Shown here piece after piece: positions 12,001 to 24,400 of a stretch of DNA of 64,000 nucleotides (position 1 is the first letter of the stretch; the number at the start of each line of letters is the position of its first letter). The DNA is from Onchocerca volvulus (Eukaryota; Nematoda; Chromadorea; Rhabditida; Onchocercidae). The stretch is from assembly GCA_000499405.2 (NCBI GenBank), contig HG738137.1:620001-684000 (forward strand), given 5' to 3'. The notes below the pieces were generated by a model that was not told the DNA's origin, made no database searches, and saw only the letters and a list, made by a program, of their open reading frames with translations. The position numbers and the translations under genes were made by a program.

Positions 12001-13039
12001 GTACTGCTGTCCATTTTGGTAAAATTAATGCTTCCAATTGATTAACATCGGGATCAAGCAAAAAATCGCGTCCTTCCATAAAGGATGATAATCTATAGAT
12101 AAATTACTTCTCTTCTTTCAATTCAGATTATAATTTCCAATAAATAGTTAGCAAATTAAAAAAAGATGATAAAAAAAAATTGAAAGGAAAGAAAGAGAAA
12201 AACAATGAATTATCAGAAAAAAGTTTCTAGCAAAGGAAGAAAAACACTGCCATTAGTAATCATTATTAAGTTTTGAAATGTGATTCTTCAATGTAATGTC
12301 CGAACTTATCATTTTTATTTTCTTATTTTATCACTTTTATTTCCTCACCTTATCACTTCTATTTTCTTATTTTATTACTTCTATTTTCTTATTTTATCAC
12401 TTTTATTTTCTTAGTTTATCATTTCTATTTGCTTACTTTATCACTTCTATTTTATCATTTTATCATTTCTATTTTTTTACTTCATCGTTTCAATTTTCTA
12501 TTTTATCATTTCTATCCTCCTAATTTGCTTAATGTTATATGCTTTAAGAGAAAGAATTGAACATGAGTACTTTGAGAGTGTTTGGAATAATTGTGGCCTA
12601 AAATAGGATTGTTTTGATGCAATCGAGCATTCTTCGCTTGCGATTTCAGCAATCTTCCGATATGTATCACGAATTTTGGACAATTTGCTAAGTTGTTGCT
12701 CACGATCCGCATCATCTTCCATTCTTTGGGATTAAATTTAAGTAATTTTAATTCTTTATTGAGAATTAAATTCAATTTAGTGTGGAACTTGAAAATGTTT
12801 AGAAATTTAACGAATTTTTTTCATATGCAATTGTTAAAATAATTTCGATTAAATTCGCATTGAATTTTCACTATGCAAATTAGATGTCATCGACAATTGC
12901 AAAAACACTGCTATTATACAAAGCAATCAATTTAAAAGACAAATTTAAATTAAACAAACTTCGCAAATGTCCATGCTCCAGCAAGTAAATACAAAAAAAT
13001 GAAGAAATATAAGCCGCAGTGTGGCAAAGCCATTTTCAT
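9032..13039 (-). CDS. Two-pore-domain (K2P/TWK) potassium-channel-like protein with atypical pore loops
   Basis: Exons in transcript order: 13039-12960, 12723-12571, 12092-11972, 11812-11660, 11454-11326, 11077-10885, 10578-10447, 9956-9829, 9667-9578, 9238-9032. Phases close to 461 residues, typical for a TWK channel. Order: M1 (about 5-27, ending GAWTFAKMED), extracellular cap helix, P1 helix (W..VPSILYALSIL), M2 ending DIGRFLS, cytosolic linker, M3 (VNASILLVFCMLGG), P2, M4 (GLAVLSMCANL), basic cytosolic tail. In the family each pore loop carries TxGY/FG; here P1 reads TTTGYLSAVP (119-128) and the P2 equivalent reads ANLTMAEMP (294-302). The filter glycines are thus lost except one. The gene is otherwise intact, so a non-conducting or altered subunit is more likely than a pseudogene. 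The ATG lies 3 nt after ATTTTAG. Junctions before 12723, 11454 and 9667 use weak AAG acceptors, and the donor at 9577 is inferred from frame. Confidence 0.82.
12305..12522. repeat. 22-bp minisatellite, about 10 copies
   Basis: Tandem T-rich units of the form TTTATCACTTCTATTTTCTTAT repeat about ten times with a few substitutions each. The array lies in intron 2 of the channel gene. It produces a spurious plus-strand open frame rich in Phe, Tyr and Ser (12296-12523), which is not a gene. Confidence 0.85.
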
Positions 13040-13042
13040 GAA

Positions 13043-14300
13043 CTAAAATTTAAATTGACAAAAGAATCAATACGAAATTTAAAGTTAAGAAATAAAGTTT
13101 GAGATGACATGACATGAAATATCAAAATTATCGAAATGAATCATTTTTGGATGTTGCTTTATCTGAAATTTGAAATTTCCTTTATCAATTCTAAAAGGAA
13201 AAGTAAGAAATTTTAAAATTAGATTTAAGGTTGGAAAACCTGGATAAGTTTTTGTTTGGAGAAGCACGGAAACCTCGGCATCCTTATTTCAGATGGCTGT
13301 TTTATTATAATGGAACGATTGGAAGAAAAATAATCCGTTACCCATCTGGAAATTATTCTCGGCTCACTAACGTAATTAGTGATAGTCTAATTAGTTGCGA
13401 TAGATATGTATATGGAAGCTTCTAAAAATTTCGGCAGGCAATCGAAGAAGAAAAAATGGAGACGACATCATGAAAAAAGTAGTGAAAAGAGGAATGGAAT
13501 CCTAAAAGCAGCTGGACTGAAATCGGAAGGGAAAATAATTATGGACAAAATTCAGTCTAAGTTAGGGATGAAATAAAATTCCGGATTTGTTGAATCAAAA
13601 TAAATTAATCCATTAGATCTCGTCCCATCGCTTTATTCTAATTCAAAATTCTCGAGCGTCTGAAAAAATATCTTTCCAGAAGCGAGTAAAAGGAAAGGTT
13701 GCAAAAGAAATGATAAATCAAAATAGAAAGAGGATTAAAAATTTATATTCCACAGGGGAAATGCTAAATGACTTTTTTGAAAAAGTCATTTTTCAAATTT
13801 ATTTCATGAAAAATAAGAATAAGGAAAGTACATGCCATTTTTTTTTCTAAATTTCTTGCCTGATATTGATGAAATTCCAAGCATACATTGGGAAATTTTA
13901 TTGTAAATTATTGTCAGTAATCATTAGCAATCCAATTATTTTGAAGTAACCCTCAGACAAATAATGCTTTAATTTGAAATTACTTGTAACTATATCTGAA
14001 ATTAATTGAGCTTACTTAATCTAAAATTAAAATTGCTTGATATTTCTCTGAAGCATTACTTTAAACTATAGCATAAATCTTTTTCCTTGAATTACAGATG
14101 TTTGGAGGAAAATTAATCATGAAATGCTACCGATAATTCTCGGGAAGGAATCATTTACCAATAATTCTGAATGTTTCTTGAAAAATTACTGCTTCATCGA
14201 GAAATAATATCACAATAACCTTCAGTAAATCATTTTTCCACGATGTTCATTATGTAAAAAGTGTTTTTAACGATTTAGCAAAGAAATTTTTTTTAGAAAT
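13043..14300. other. Intergenic, no supported gene
   Basis: This is the 5' flank of the minus-strand channel gene. A 64-codon plus-strand open frame at 13231-13425 has no recognisable domain, no good splice sites and no start context, and I do not call it. The stretch 13420-13760 is purine-rich on the plus strand. Nothing else stands out. Confidence 0.5.
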
Positions 14301-14309
14301 ATTTATGAA

Positions 14310-14910
14310 TGTTGTATTTCATAACATTTTTGAATCACAAATTGTCTTATTTGTTGAGTAAATCTATCATACATATATATCATGTTAGATTTACAACTGT
14401 GATATACTTTTGTCTTTACTTGCTGAGCAAATATGCTAGTACTAAAAGTATTCAAGAATTATTTATTTTTATTTGCCAAGTAAATCTACCATACAAAATT
14501 TGTTTTCGATCATCTTAAATTTATGATAATATTTTTGCCCTTATTTGCTAGACAAATTTATCTGCTCTAAATCATTTAAACATTTCTGTTTTTATTTGCC
14601 AAGTAATTTTATAATTTTTGCAGTAATGTTAAGTATACAGAAAATTAAACTACTCAGTAAATAGAAGCAAATTTTTGTTTTGTATGTCATAGAAATCTAT
14701 TCGTCTCAATTTGCCGAACAAATTGTCTTTTTTATTTATGAAATTACCGTCCTTATTTACCGAACAAATTGTCATCTTTGTTTACTGAACAAATTATCGT
14801 TCCTATTTACCATGAAATTACCGTCCTTATTTACCGAACAAATTGTCATCTTTGTTTACTGAACAAATAATCGTTTTATTTACCTAGTAAATTGTCGTTT
14901 TAATTTCCCG
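14310..14910. repeat. Degenerate 25-bp tandem repeats
   Basis: The right half (14702-14910) is a clear array of about 25-bp units resembling CGTCCTTATTTACCGAACAA plus ATTGT. It also shows a higher-order period of about 74 bp: the segment at 14749-14798 recurs almost exactly at about 14821-14870. The left half (14310-14660) has scattered, more diverged copies of the core TTATTTGCCAAGTAAAT. The array has no coding potential and sits between the channel gene and the PDI gene. Confidence 0.8.
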
Positions 14911-14929
14911 CTTTCAAATAGCGGAATGG

Positions 14930-15380
14930 ATGTGCACGTTTGCCCGTCATTCTATAACAATTTGGATGGATGTGGCATGACGTAGCATGAAAGGAAGCCA
15001 ACCAATGAGATAGTAACACAACCTTGGACGCTTAACGCTGACGCCTGGACGTGCGACGCGGTCAAATCAACCATTTGTAAGGAACGCTGGAGAGGTGGAC
15101 GGGTGGGTGTTGTTGTTGAAGTTTTGGGCCAATATATATTCTGTCCGAGATTTTCTAGTCGGATATCGATTTTGTCTGGCAATGTTCTCTGGAAATTCTC
15201 GGGAAAGCGTCACAAGAGAAATTACACCTTCGCATAGCTTTTTTTTGGCTAAAATTTCAATAATCCATAATATTTGTGCTTAGACAGTCATTTGCTGTTC
15301 TCATATCGATTTTAGCCTAGATTTCGAGCGTAGTTTTCGAGAAATTTGTTACTTCTAGCGAGTATGTTGTACGGTGTTCT
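14930..15380. promoter_or_regulatory. Promoter-like GC-richer patch upstream of the PDI gene
   Basis: This patch is less A+T-rich than the surroundings. It contains TGACGTAG (14978-14985) and GGACGTGC (15047-15054), both ACGT-core sites of the kind bound by bZIP factors such as XBP-1 or ATF6. It also contains CCAAT at 15002-15006 and 15129-15133, and a TATA-like run at 15132-15139. ER chaperone genes are commonly induced by the unfolded protein response through such elements. The PDI start codon is 2 kb away, so a long outron or a 5'UTR intron would be needed. Assignment is inference; the patch could equally serve the divergent channel gene. Confidence 0.35.
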
Positions 15381-17147
15381 TCGGTGCATTCCCACTTGGG
15401 AATTTTCAGGAAAGATAGAAGAATGAAAGGAAATAGGAAGATTAAGTATGAAATTAAATTGCGGCACATTTCCGGAATTTATCGAATCATCTTATGTAAT
15501 TTGATCAGATCTTGTAGTGTACTGATAAATATCTTGTCGAGGATTTGCGGATCTTTTTGCATCGAAAAGGAATATAAATGGCGATGGATAAAAAGTTATC
15601 AAACATATATCTGCAAGACGAGACTTTAGTGCCATGTATTGGATACATATAAATGCGCGAATCCTTGTACTATTTCTCTAAGTTTATGTATTTCCCATCG
15701 TTAAACATAAATGTAAGCACGATAAGAGAACTCAGAAATATCATTAAATAAGGATTTAGGGTGAGTATTTTACGAATATATCTGATTGCTCGTACGAGGT
15801 TATAGTCATTGAAAGGAATCATTGGGAGCCACATTATCAGAAAAAAATATTTTTGATTTCGGTTTTTTTTTTATGCATATGACATATTAGCTGATAATTT
15901 TATCGCTAAATCATCTCTTTTTTTCACTTAGGGAAGTTATTGTATACTTGGGATATTTACTTAAATTCAATTTAAATTCAGTTTGCTGACAAAATAAGTA
16001 CAGTATGTTGATTACTACTAACATTTGCCGATAATTGCATTAGTGCAAATAAAGATTAGATATATGCAAGGGATTTTTTTGGAAAAGAAGAGCATTTTTG
16101 TTTTTATTAATATGAAATCTATCAGTTCCGTATGAAAAATACTTGAGTATGTTTTGCTTTTTTTCGTAGATGTAAAAGTCATAAAATATTTCAGTATGCA
16201 AGAATGAGGGCGAGAAGAAGATGGTTCCGCTATGCTATGTTAATTTTATTTCCTTGTTAAACTGGTTTCGTTCATAGAATCGTGTGAATTTATAATTCTG
16301 TTAAAATACATCAACTGAGGAATTTGCACTTCTGACATGCAATTAATTAAGTAATTTACAGTTTTCCACAGAATTTATTTGGAGTAGAATTCATACATCG
16401 ACGAAATTTAGAGAATAAATGAAAAAATTTCGGATTTGAGAGCAGAAATTATACTTATGCTTATATATTAGGTATTATTTAAAACAGTTAAGTAGACTTT
16501 AGTCACAGATTTTGTGTCGCTGAAATTGTCGATTAGGAAGGCTTTTCGAAAATCCAATATTTCAACTGACAATTTCCTAAAAGTTCTTTTCTATGTAGTC
16601 TATAGAAAAATAGATTCTTCGCCCTCCATCCTCTCTTGATACACTTTCTGTTCTCTTTAAATTGATAATCGATTTAGCCAACAGGCGTTTATACATCGCG
16701 TAAATTTTTTTAATTTATCCAGCATTTGCTTGTCTGAAATATGTATAATGCAGTTTGCTTGCAGACGCATAAGTTTGCATTTGGAAAATGCAAACTTAGA
16801 GAAATGCTGCTGTTCGGTGCTATATGATGACTTTTAATCACTTGGCAACATTTTGTTGAGTTTAAGGATTTATATAATACGAGATTAAAGTTATGTTTGG
16901 CCAAAAGGAGAGAATAGGGAGATAAGAGAAGACAAAGAAAATAGAATTTGGTGTGACATTGTTGAGGAAAACCGATGAGTAATCCCAACCGCAGTATTTT
17001 ATAATCTTTCTATATGTGTTGTATGATAACGCCATATCCTTTTTCATTTTTTTTTTTTTTTTGATTTTTTTTTTTTCTGTCAGACTTACATATGTATTCG
17101 CACTGATATAAGATCTAAATATTTTTGAATGTTTGACGGTTTTTCAG
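15381..17147. other. Intergenic or PDI outron, no supported gene
   Basis: The sequence is A+T-rich with short open frames on both strands that have no domain or splice context. It ends in the acceptor GGTTTTTCAG at 17147, one nucleotide before the PDI ATG. If transcription starts near 15.1 kb, this stretch is a trans-spliced outron or a 5'UTR intron. Confidence 0.4.
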
Positions 17148-17148
17148 G

Positions 17149-20100
17149 ATGACACTGTTCAGGTTATTCGACGCTGTTTTAATTTTGAATTTATTGTTAG
17201 TATTGCCATTAGCAAATGCCGATGGTGATGTGATGAAATTTACGGATGCTGATTTCAAGGAAGGCATTAAACCATATGATGTATTACTTGTGAAGTTTTA
17301 TGCACCATGGTGAGAATGATTAATTAATTATTTCGCTTTATTATTTTTGTTAATGCTAAAATATCATCTGGTGGATTTTTCTACTTTCCCTGCAGAATTG
17401 TTGTTTTGTATTTAGATTTTCTTGCTGATTGCTTTTTTTTTTTTTATTTTTTAAATTGAAATATTATTTTTGCTTCATTCTGCAGATGAAAATTTGTGCT
17501 TAACCTTAATATTACCTGAAATTTTTATCCATTGGTTCTTTTTAGGTGTGGACACTGCAAGAAGATAGCGCCAGAATTTGAAAAAGCAGCAACAAAGCTT
17601 TTACAGAATGATCCACCTATTCATTTAGCAGAAGTACGTTTTTTCTCTTTTGGCACAAACAGCTGTAACATTTTATGAAAAATCTTTAATTCGGAATGAA
17701 TGTTCGGTAAATCATAGAGTTCTAGAAAAATCTTCTATAAACAGTTAGTTTTAAAAAATTAAATTAAATCAGAGAGTTAAACGGCCAAGCAAATTTATAG
17801 CTGTGATAGAAAACGGAACTTTATCTTAAGAAGTTCATAAAATTATCGGCAAAGAATAATGGGATAACCAGAGCGTTATTTCGTTATAGACTTGATTGTT
17901 AAAGCATGTAATTTTTTACCTTTAAATTTCAAGATGAAAATTTAAATGGAAATGAAAATGTACAGGAAGGGTTGCAAAGATGGATATGCTAATGTTAGTG
18001 ATGATTTTTTTATTAGCTTCCAAAAAATCTGGCATAAATATTTAATCATGGTAGAAAAATTCCTCGGATTTTGAGCTGATGATGAAAATACTATCACATC
18101 GGATGGAAAATATTAAATAATCTGAGTTATCAAATTTATAGCTTAATCATTAAGTAGACAGAAGAAAAGTTGTGAGCTTATATTAGCTTGCTTTTGAATA
18201 ATAAATATTAAACAAATTATTCTTTTGGATATGTTATTAGATTCAGTTCGATTTCTCGGTTATAGTTTTCTCAAATATCAGTCTCTGGAAATCTCAAATT
18301 GCAGATTTTGATTGTAAACAATGGATGTTTTTTAGGTCGACTGTACGGAGGAGAAGAAAACTTGCGACGAATTCGGTGTTAGTGGTTTTCCGACTTTGAA
18401 AATTTTCCGTAAAGGAGAACTTACGCAAGATTATGATGGTCCACGAGTAGCAGAAGGTATTGTAAAATATATGCGGGGACAGGCAGGTCCATCAGCTACA
18501 GAAATTAATACAGAACAAGAATTCAATAAAATATTGGAAGCTGATGACGTTACTATTTGTGGTAAGTTGATTTGTTTTAGAGTTAATTAGTTTCGAAATC
18601 CGACGTCACAGCCAATTCTGTTGTGCTGCCAACTGATTCAGTGGAGGGGATTTGTTTTTGTTTTCTTTTTTTTTTTTGTGTGTGTGCTGATAGTATCCAG
18701 CAAATGGCATTCGTAAAATCTCAAAAATTGCTGCCAAATAGAAATTTTAGTATTACCTGAGGTTTTTTTATTTTTATTACCTGAGGTTTTTTTATTTTTA
18801 TTATCATTTAATGGTTTCATTTTAACGTGATTTTAGGATTTTTCGAGGGGAACAGCAAGTTGAAGGATTCGTTCTTAAAAATTGCGGATACAGAAAGAGA
18901 TCGTTTCAAGTTTGTATGGACTTCAAATAAACAAATTCTGGAATCAAATGGATATAATGAGTTGGCGCGATTCTGTCTTCCTCTAAATTATATCTTTTAA
19001 ATGATTTCTTTCAGGTATTCGGTGAATTTGATGACGTAATAATTCATCTTTCAGTGATATCGTTGCATATCAGCCGAAAAAACTTCACAATAAATTTGAA
19101 CCGAATGGATTCAGATATGATGGGAATTACGACACAGACAAGATTAAAGAATTTCTTCTGCACGAAACGTACGGTAATTTTATTCATGGTTTCCCCTTTC
19201 CCTTTGCTCTTTAGTCACATTTTAAAATGGAACTTGGAGCGATATGAAAAATATAGAAATAATTGTTCGCTTGCTTAGGACTATTCTCTTGAAATCCAGT
19301 TTTGTATTAGATGAGAAAATGAGATGGGAACTATTTGTTTATGGTTATGAAAGTGTGCTTTTTTCGCTTCTACATTCTTAGCTCCAAGAAACTTTGTAAA
19401 AGCTTTCGCGAAAAGCCATTATGTTTTTTTTTTTCTGATTGCTTAAAAGTTCCTAACATTTCATTTGATTTTTTGGATAATTTTTAGTCTTAATATATGA
19501 TTTGTAGCAATGGGCTTGTTGGTGTACGAACTGCTGAAAATCTTTATCAGTTTGATCAACTCCCAATGTTTGTTGTGTATGGCCAGGTTAACTATGAATT
19601 GGATCCAAAAGGTCTTGTTAGTTTTTTTTTTTTTTCATATGTATATTGCATCAAAATATATTTTTATGTATTGAGAACGCATAGGAGAATGTCTTTGATG
19701 TAAAATACATCCCTTATGAAAACTACTGTTGTTTTTAGGTTCTAATTATTGGCGAAATCGTATTCTTATGGTCGCAAAGGATTACAAGAGGAAAGCACAT
19801 TTTGCCTTAAGTAATAGGGAAGATTTCTCTTTTGTAAGTATTCTTTTGGTTTCAAATCAACTGTCTTTCTTCTGACAAAGTTTTTGTTCATACCAGTTAG
19901 CCTTTATCGATTTTTCAAATGACAGTTTTTCTGTTGAAAGTATCCTTTCCCTAAATTTCTTTTTAACCGATATTATGGGGAATAGGCGCTAATTTAGTAG
20001 CACCGAGATTTACCGAGGTTTGGATCATTAAATTATGCAGTTATGATCATTTCTGGTACTCTTTTAGATGGTCGCATTACTGAGATATGTCTTAATTTCA

Positions 20101-23100
20101 GGACCTTGATGAATTTGGCTTAGCCAATCGTAAAGATACTAAACCGCTTGTTGCAGCACGTAGTAAAAAAGGCAAATTCTTCATGAAAGAAGAATTCAGG
20201 TAATTACTTTGACTGCAGAAGTGTGCATATTTCCCTTTGTTTCCATGCAAGAAACACCAAAAACAAGATAATTTATATATGATTGTCGTTAAATTTTTTC
20301 GATAAACGCTTACAATCCCCAAGTATGATGGATTTATTTCTAAAGATTTGGCCATATATTAGGTGGTAATTAAATGACAGCTTATACATGAAAGGAGGAA
20401 TGAGTAGGAAGCTTGTAGAATAGAGATATAAGTAACGTGATGGCCCTAAAATGACAAGATTAGGTTTTAAGGCTTTGATGAAAACAATTTCAGTGTGGAG
20501 AATTTGAAAAAATTTGTCGAAGATGTTATTGGTGATAGATTAGAACCGCATATGAAGAGCGAAGAACCACCTGAAGAACAGGGTGATGTTAAGGTCTGTG
20601 TAATAAAATTTTCAAATTCTTTGAAAATTATTTGGAAATTATGTCACGAATAGTATCAGTTTTTCTATTTTTCAACATTAAAATAGATATTGAGACGGGT
20701 TTTTTTTTTTTTTTTTTTTTTTGTAGCTAAAAACTGATATTCGAGTTCTCCTTCTTTAACCTAATAATAGAGAGAATTTTGACTTCTCCTTTAATTTCTC
20801 AATAGAGCCGAACTTTTTCTATTCATTGTGGCTATAGATCCCGGGTTCTTTTCTTTTTGCTTTTATTCATGCGTGGCTATCTGAACTTCATTGCAAATGA
20901 AGATGCTTGAATTAGGGATCACTATCATCAATATAACAATAGTATCGGGACTTCATATGATATATTCGCTTAGATTAATTCGATATGAAGTTCCTTTTGC
21001 ATTTTTAATATTTCTAAACGACTAAGTTTCAAAAAATTCTTGAAGCATACAGGTATAAATCGTTTTGAAATTTTACTGTAGAGGATTCTTTTGCAAGTTA
21101 TTGATTGTTAATATTCCAAGACTAATCTAATTCAAATCGTAATATTTCTTCGGATTTAAACTAGGTCCTGGTATTTTTGTATTCATTAATTCGTTATATT
21201 AATTTTCGAGTAAGACTTTTTTATTCATTTTTTATTCAAATTGTGAAATTATCCATTATAATAGAAATTAGGAAATGAGTATCTTGAGAACTGATCGCTG
21301 AATATCATTTCTATCTTAAATGACCTTGGATATTTAGGTCGTTGTTGCTAAAAGTTTTAAAGAAATGGTCACTGATGTTGAAAAGGATGTCTTGATAGAA
21401 TTCTATGCTCCATGGTGTGGCCATTGCAAGGCACTCGCACCGAAATATGATGAATTAGGACAAAAATTATCCAAAGAACCAGGTGTTATTATCGCGAAAA
21501 TGGATGCAACAGCGAATGATGTGCCACCACCATTCCAAGTGCAAGGGTAAACTTTATTTTATTTACCATAACATGTTTTTTATTGATTTAAAAATGACTA
21601 CTTAATATAATATCCTATAAATTTATTGGTAATTGTATAGACAAGGGTGATATAATTGGACTTTGTTCAAATAACTATTCATTTTTCCAGTCATTACAGC
21701 AGTCTTATCTCACTTATTCAATTGAGTCTTCAATGATTTGAAACGTCTAATCATAGCTAATATATGATAGTGTCTTTTCGACATACATGAGCATGCTTAA
21801 GATTGCTGATAATTTTATTTACTATGTTCCGAAACTACTTATTCATTGCTGTTTTTCGGTGTTATAATTAGGTAAATTTTGTTGGGAAAGTTATCCTTCC
21901 ATTGTTTCCTGCTCTGCAGATATAGGGATCTAATATGTTGCATTCATTGAAAGAAATTCAATTAACTGATAATGATTAACTGCTTTTTTTTTTATTTGTA
22001 GCATAAAGAATTCAAGGTTTCCTTATTTCTTCAAATTTTTTGTGTCTACTTCTTTTGTGTTCTTGGATTTAAAGCTACAATTCTTCTGTCTTTGGATTGG
22101 ACTATCTTCACTTTTCTGTCAATTGAAGTACGTAGCAACTTCTTATCAGAACTCTTTTACCTTAAACGTGCATTATTATAATTGAATTAAGATTATCAGC
22201 AAACACCTTGCACAGAAAGAAATTCAGCTATACAAGTAGATTGCAATTGATTGCATCCGATTTTAATTCATATCCAGTCTTGCTTTTTAAATCATTAAAT
22301 CTTAATTTTCAAAGTCCATCTTTTATATCGCCGTGATAATTAGGCGTTGTCTATATCTGTTTTCTGCCAAATTAACAAAGTGATTGTCAGTTCTTAAGCT
22401 TTCTTAGTTGTTTTCTGCTAACATTAAAATTTAGAACTGACATAAAATATAGATTTTGAAACTGAAGCTAGTTTCTGCCACGTTTTTGTCAATCTGAATT
22501 CACCGTCATCATTATATCATCTATTTCTGGAACAGAAGTGTTATTCCCAGTGACAACTGCAATTCACATTTTTGTAGTCGATGAAAAAAATCTTTTATGT
22601 TATCAATATCAGAAAATAGGACTGGAAAAACTCATCTTTAGTATTTTTGCTACGTCGATATATCTGAAAATTTTACGTAGATTTATGATCGTTTCTGCAA
22701 ACTTAGTTTCTCATATTCAAAGGAGTTGCAAAAAATTTGAGATATTGAAAGTATGAGTTTGTTTCGATTCTGATATACTTTAAAAACAGTTTCATCACAA
22801 AGCATTCTTATGCCAATATTTACACTGGTTCAAATGTAACACTTATTTCGACCATGGAAATGAAATGTAATTGGTAAGCAAGAATGTTCAGTGTCCATCT
22901 GATTTTTTCAAATAACGATTATGTGTATGTGTCGGTCATCTTTGTACCCGATAATATGATTGGCTACAACCGTCAACTTTTATACTGATGTTGGGACTTT
23001 GATCATTGTGATAAAGTCATCGACATTTATCTTTTGTCTTATCATAGATCTCTCAATTGAATTTCCTTTTGTCTTCGTTCAATAATTCATTAGATCGTAA

Positions 23101-23400
23101 GCTAAGATACCGATAATGATAAAGTAATATCTATATATTTAACGAAATTTCAATCAGATCTTGCTTTATTAAAACTTTTCTGAAATGGGGAATTCTCTTT
23201 TCTTTTACTTTAATTTTCCTTGTTTTCATTGCAGATTTCCAACTCTTTATTGGGTGCCGAAAAATAGAAAGGACAAACCAGAACCATACTCTGGTGGTCG
23301 GGAAGTAAATGATTTTATCAAATACATTGCGAAGCATGCAACGGAAGAATTGAAAGGATACAAGAGAGATGGGAAACCGAAGAAGAAGGAAGAACTGTAA
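17149..23400 (+). CDS. pdi-3: Protein disulfide isomerase, ERp57/PDI-3 type
   Basis: Exons: 17149-17309, 17546-17633, 18336-18561, 18837-18960, 19055-19168, 19508-19611, 19739-19833, 20102-20199, 20494-20593, 21338-21546, 23235-23400. All phases close to 494 residues, the usual ERp57 length. Residues 1-24 are a signal peptide ending LANA. The a domain has WCGHC at 54-58 and the a' domain WCGHC at 396-400. Between them lie the redox-inactive b and b' domains ([20 protein letters not shown]). The C-terminus is KEEL, an ER-retrieval signal. The protein forms and rearranges disulfides in the ER lumen; in mammals ERp57 works with calnexin and calreticulin on glycoproteins. The last intron is 1.7 kb, much the longest. 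The 18960 and 19168 donors (GTTGGC, GTACGG) were chosen by frame and family alignment. A strong acceptor one nucleotide before the ATG suggests trans-splicing. Confidence 0.95.
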
Positions 23401-24400
23401 AGGGTCAGAGTTATTGTTAGGCCTGAAAGACTTAAAATTTTGAGATCGTAAAATCAAGAGCATTAGATTTTAAGTTCGCTTGTTTGCGCATTTATAACAA
23501 TGGCCAGATTCATTGTCATCCATTGTCGGTTAATGTTAATTGTTGATTTATTTTAATTTATTGGATATTTTTTTTCTCAAGTTTCAGATCTTTACATCCA
23601 AGTTCTGGAATAAGATGCTATCTAAGGGTATTTCTCTACCATTCACCAGGAAAATGAAATTTCAAATTTAGATTCATGAATATGTCCAAAGTTCGAAATC
23701 CTTTTTTGTGGCTTGACAAATTTAATCTGAGGATTAGTTCCAGAGAGGAGAACAAGACTGTTGTATGTCCCATTTCTTTTTGTTTTTTGTTTCATTTTTA
23801 GTGATGAGAGCTACTTCAGTTCTCCAAATTCGACACCTCTACCGTGTTGTATTTCAGTGATCTATTTATTCAAAGATTTTAAATAGTTGTTAAAGCAAAA
23901 GTTTGCAATGCTAATTCCTTTTTCTTGATTTTCCTTCTGTTATCACGGTTCGTGAAATATCAAATAGTGATTTTTTTCTATTTTTCAGTTATCATTTGTT
24001 AATCATGAGATATCAGTAAATTTTAGGTAATAGATAATGAATCCTAATTTTATGTGACCCAAACAACCTCAGTGCTTGCTACTGGATAAATATCTAAATC
24101 ATTCCATAAGCTGTGATATGAATTTCCGCATATGTTTTCTTTTAGTTTACTTTGACAACTTCATTTTAAATCATTTCTTGGTGCCTTAGGCTATTTCGTC
24201 AATTATTTTGGAATGTTTGTTCCAAATTATAGGTTTTTTGGTCTTAGGTTTTTTCTTTTTTATCTTGTATTAATGTTGTTATTGTCGTATTTTTACTATT
24301 TCGCTTCTGTTTTTAAACTTTAAATAAACTTTTTTTGAAGAAATTATCAAAATTCTTTCCATTTTTGCGCATAAATATTCCAGGAGGAAGTCAAGGGGTT
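23401..24400 (+). terminator. 3' flank of the PDI gene with poly(A) signal
   Basis: The first canonical AATAAA after the stop is at 24323-24328, giving a 3'UTR of about 0.95 kb if used. Nematodes often use variant hexamers, so an earlier cleavage site is possible. No other feature is seen here. Confidence 0.35.

Noticed and set aside
13231..13425. 64-codon plus-strand open frame
   Set aside because: No family similarity, no splice context and no neighbouring exon in phase.
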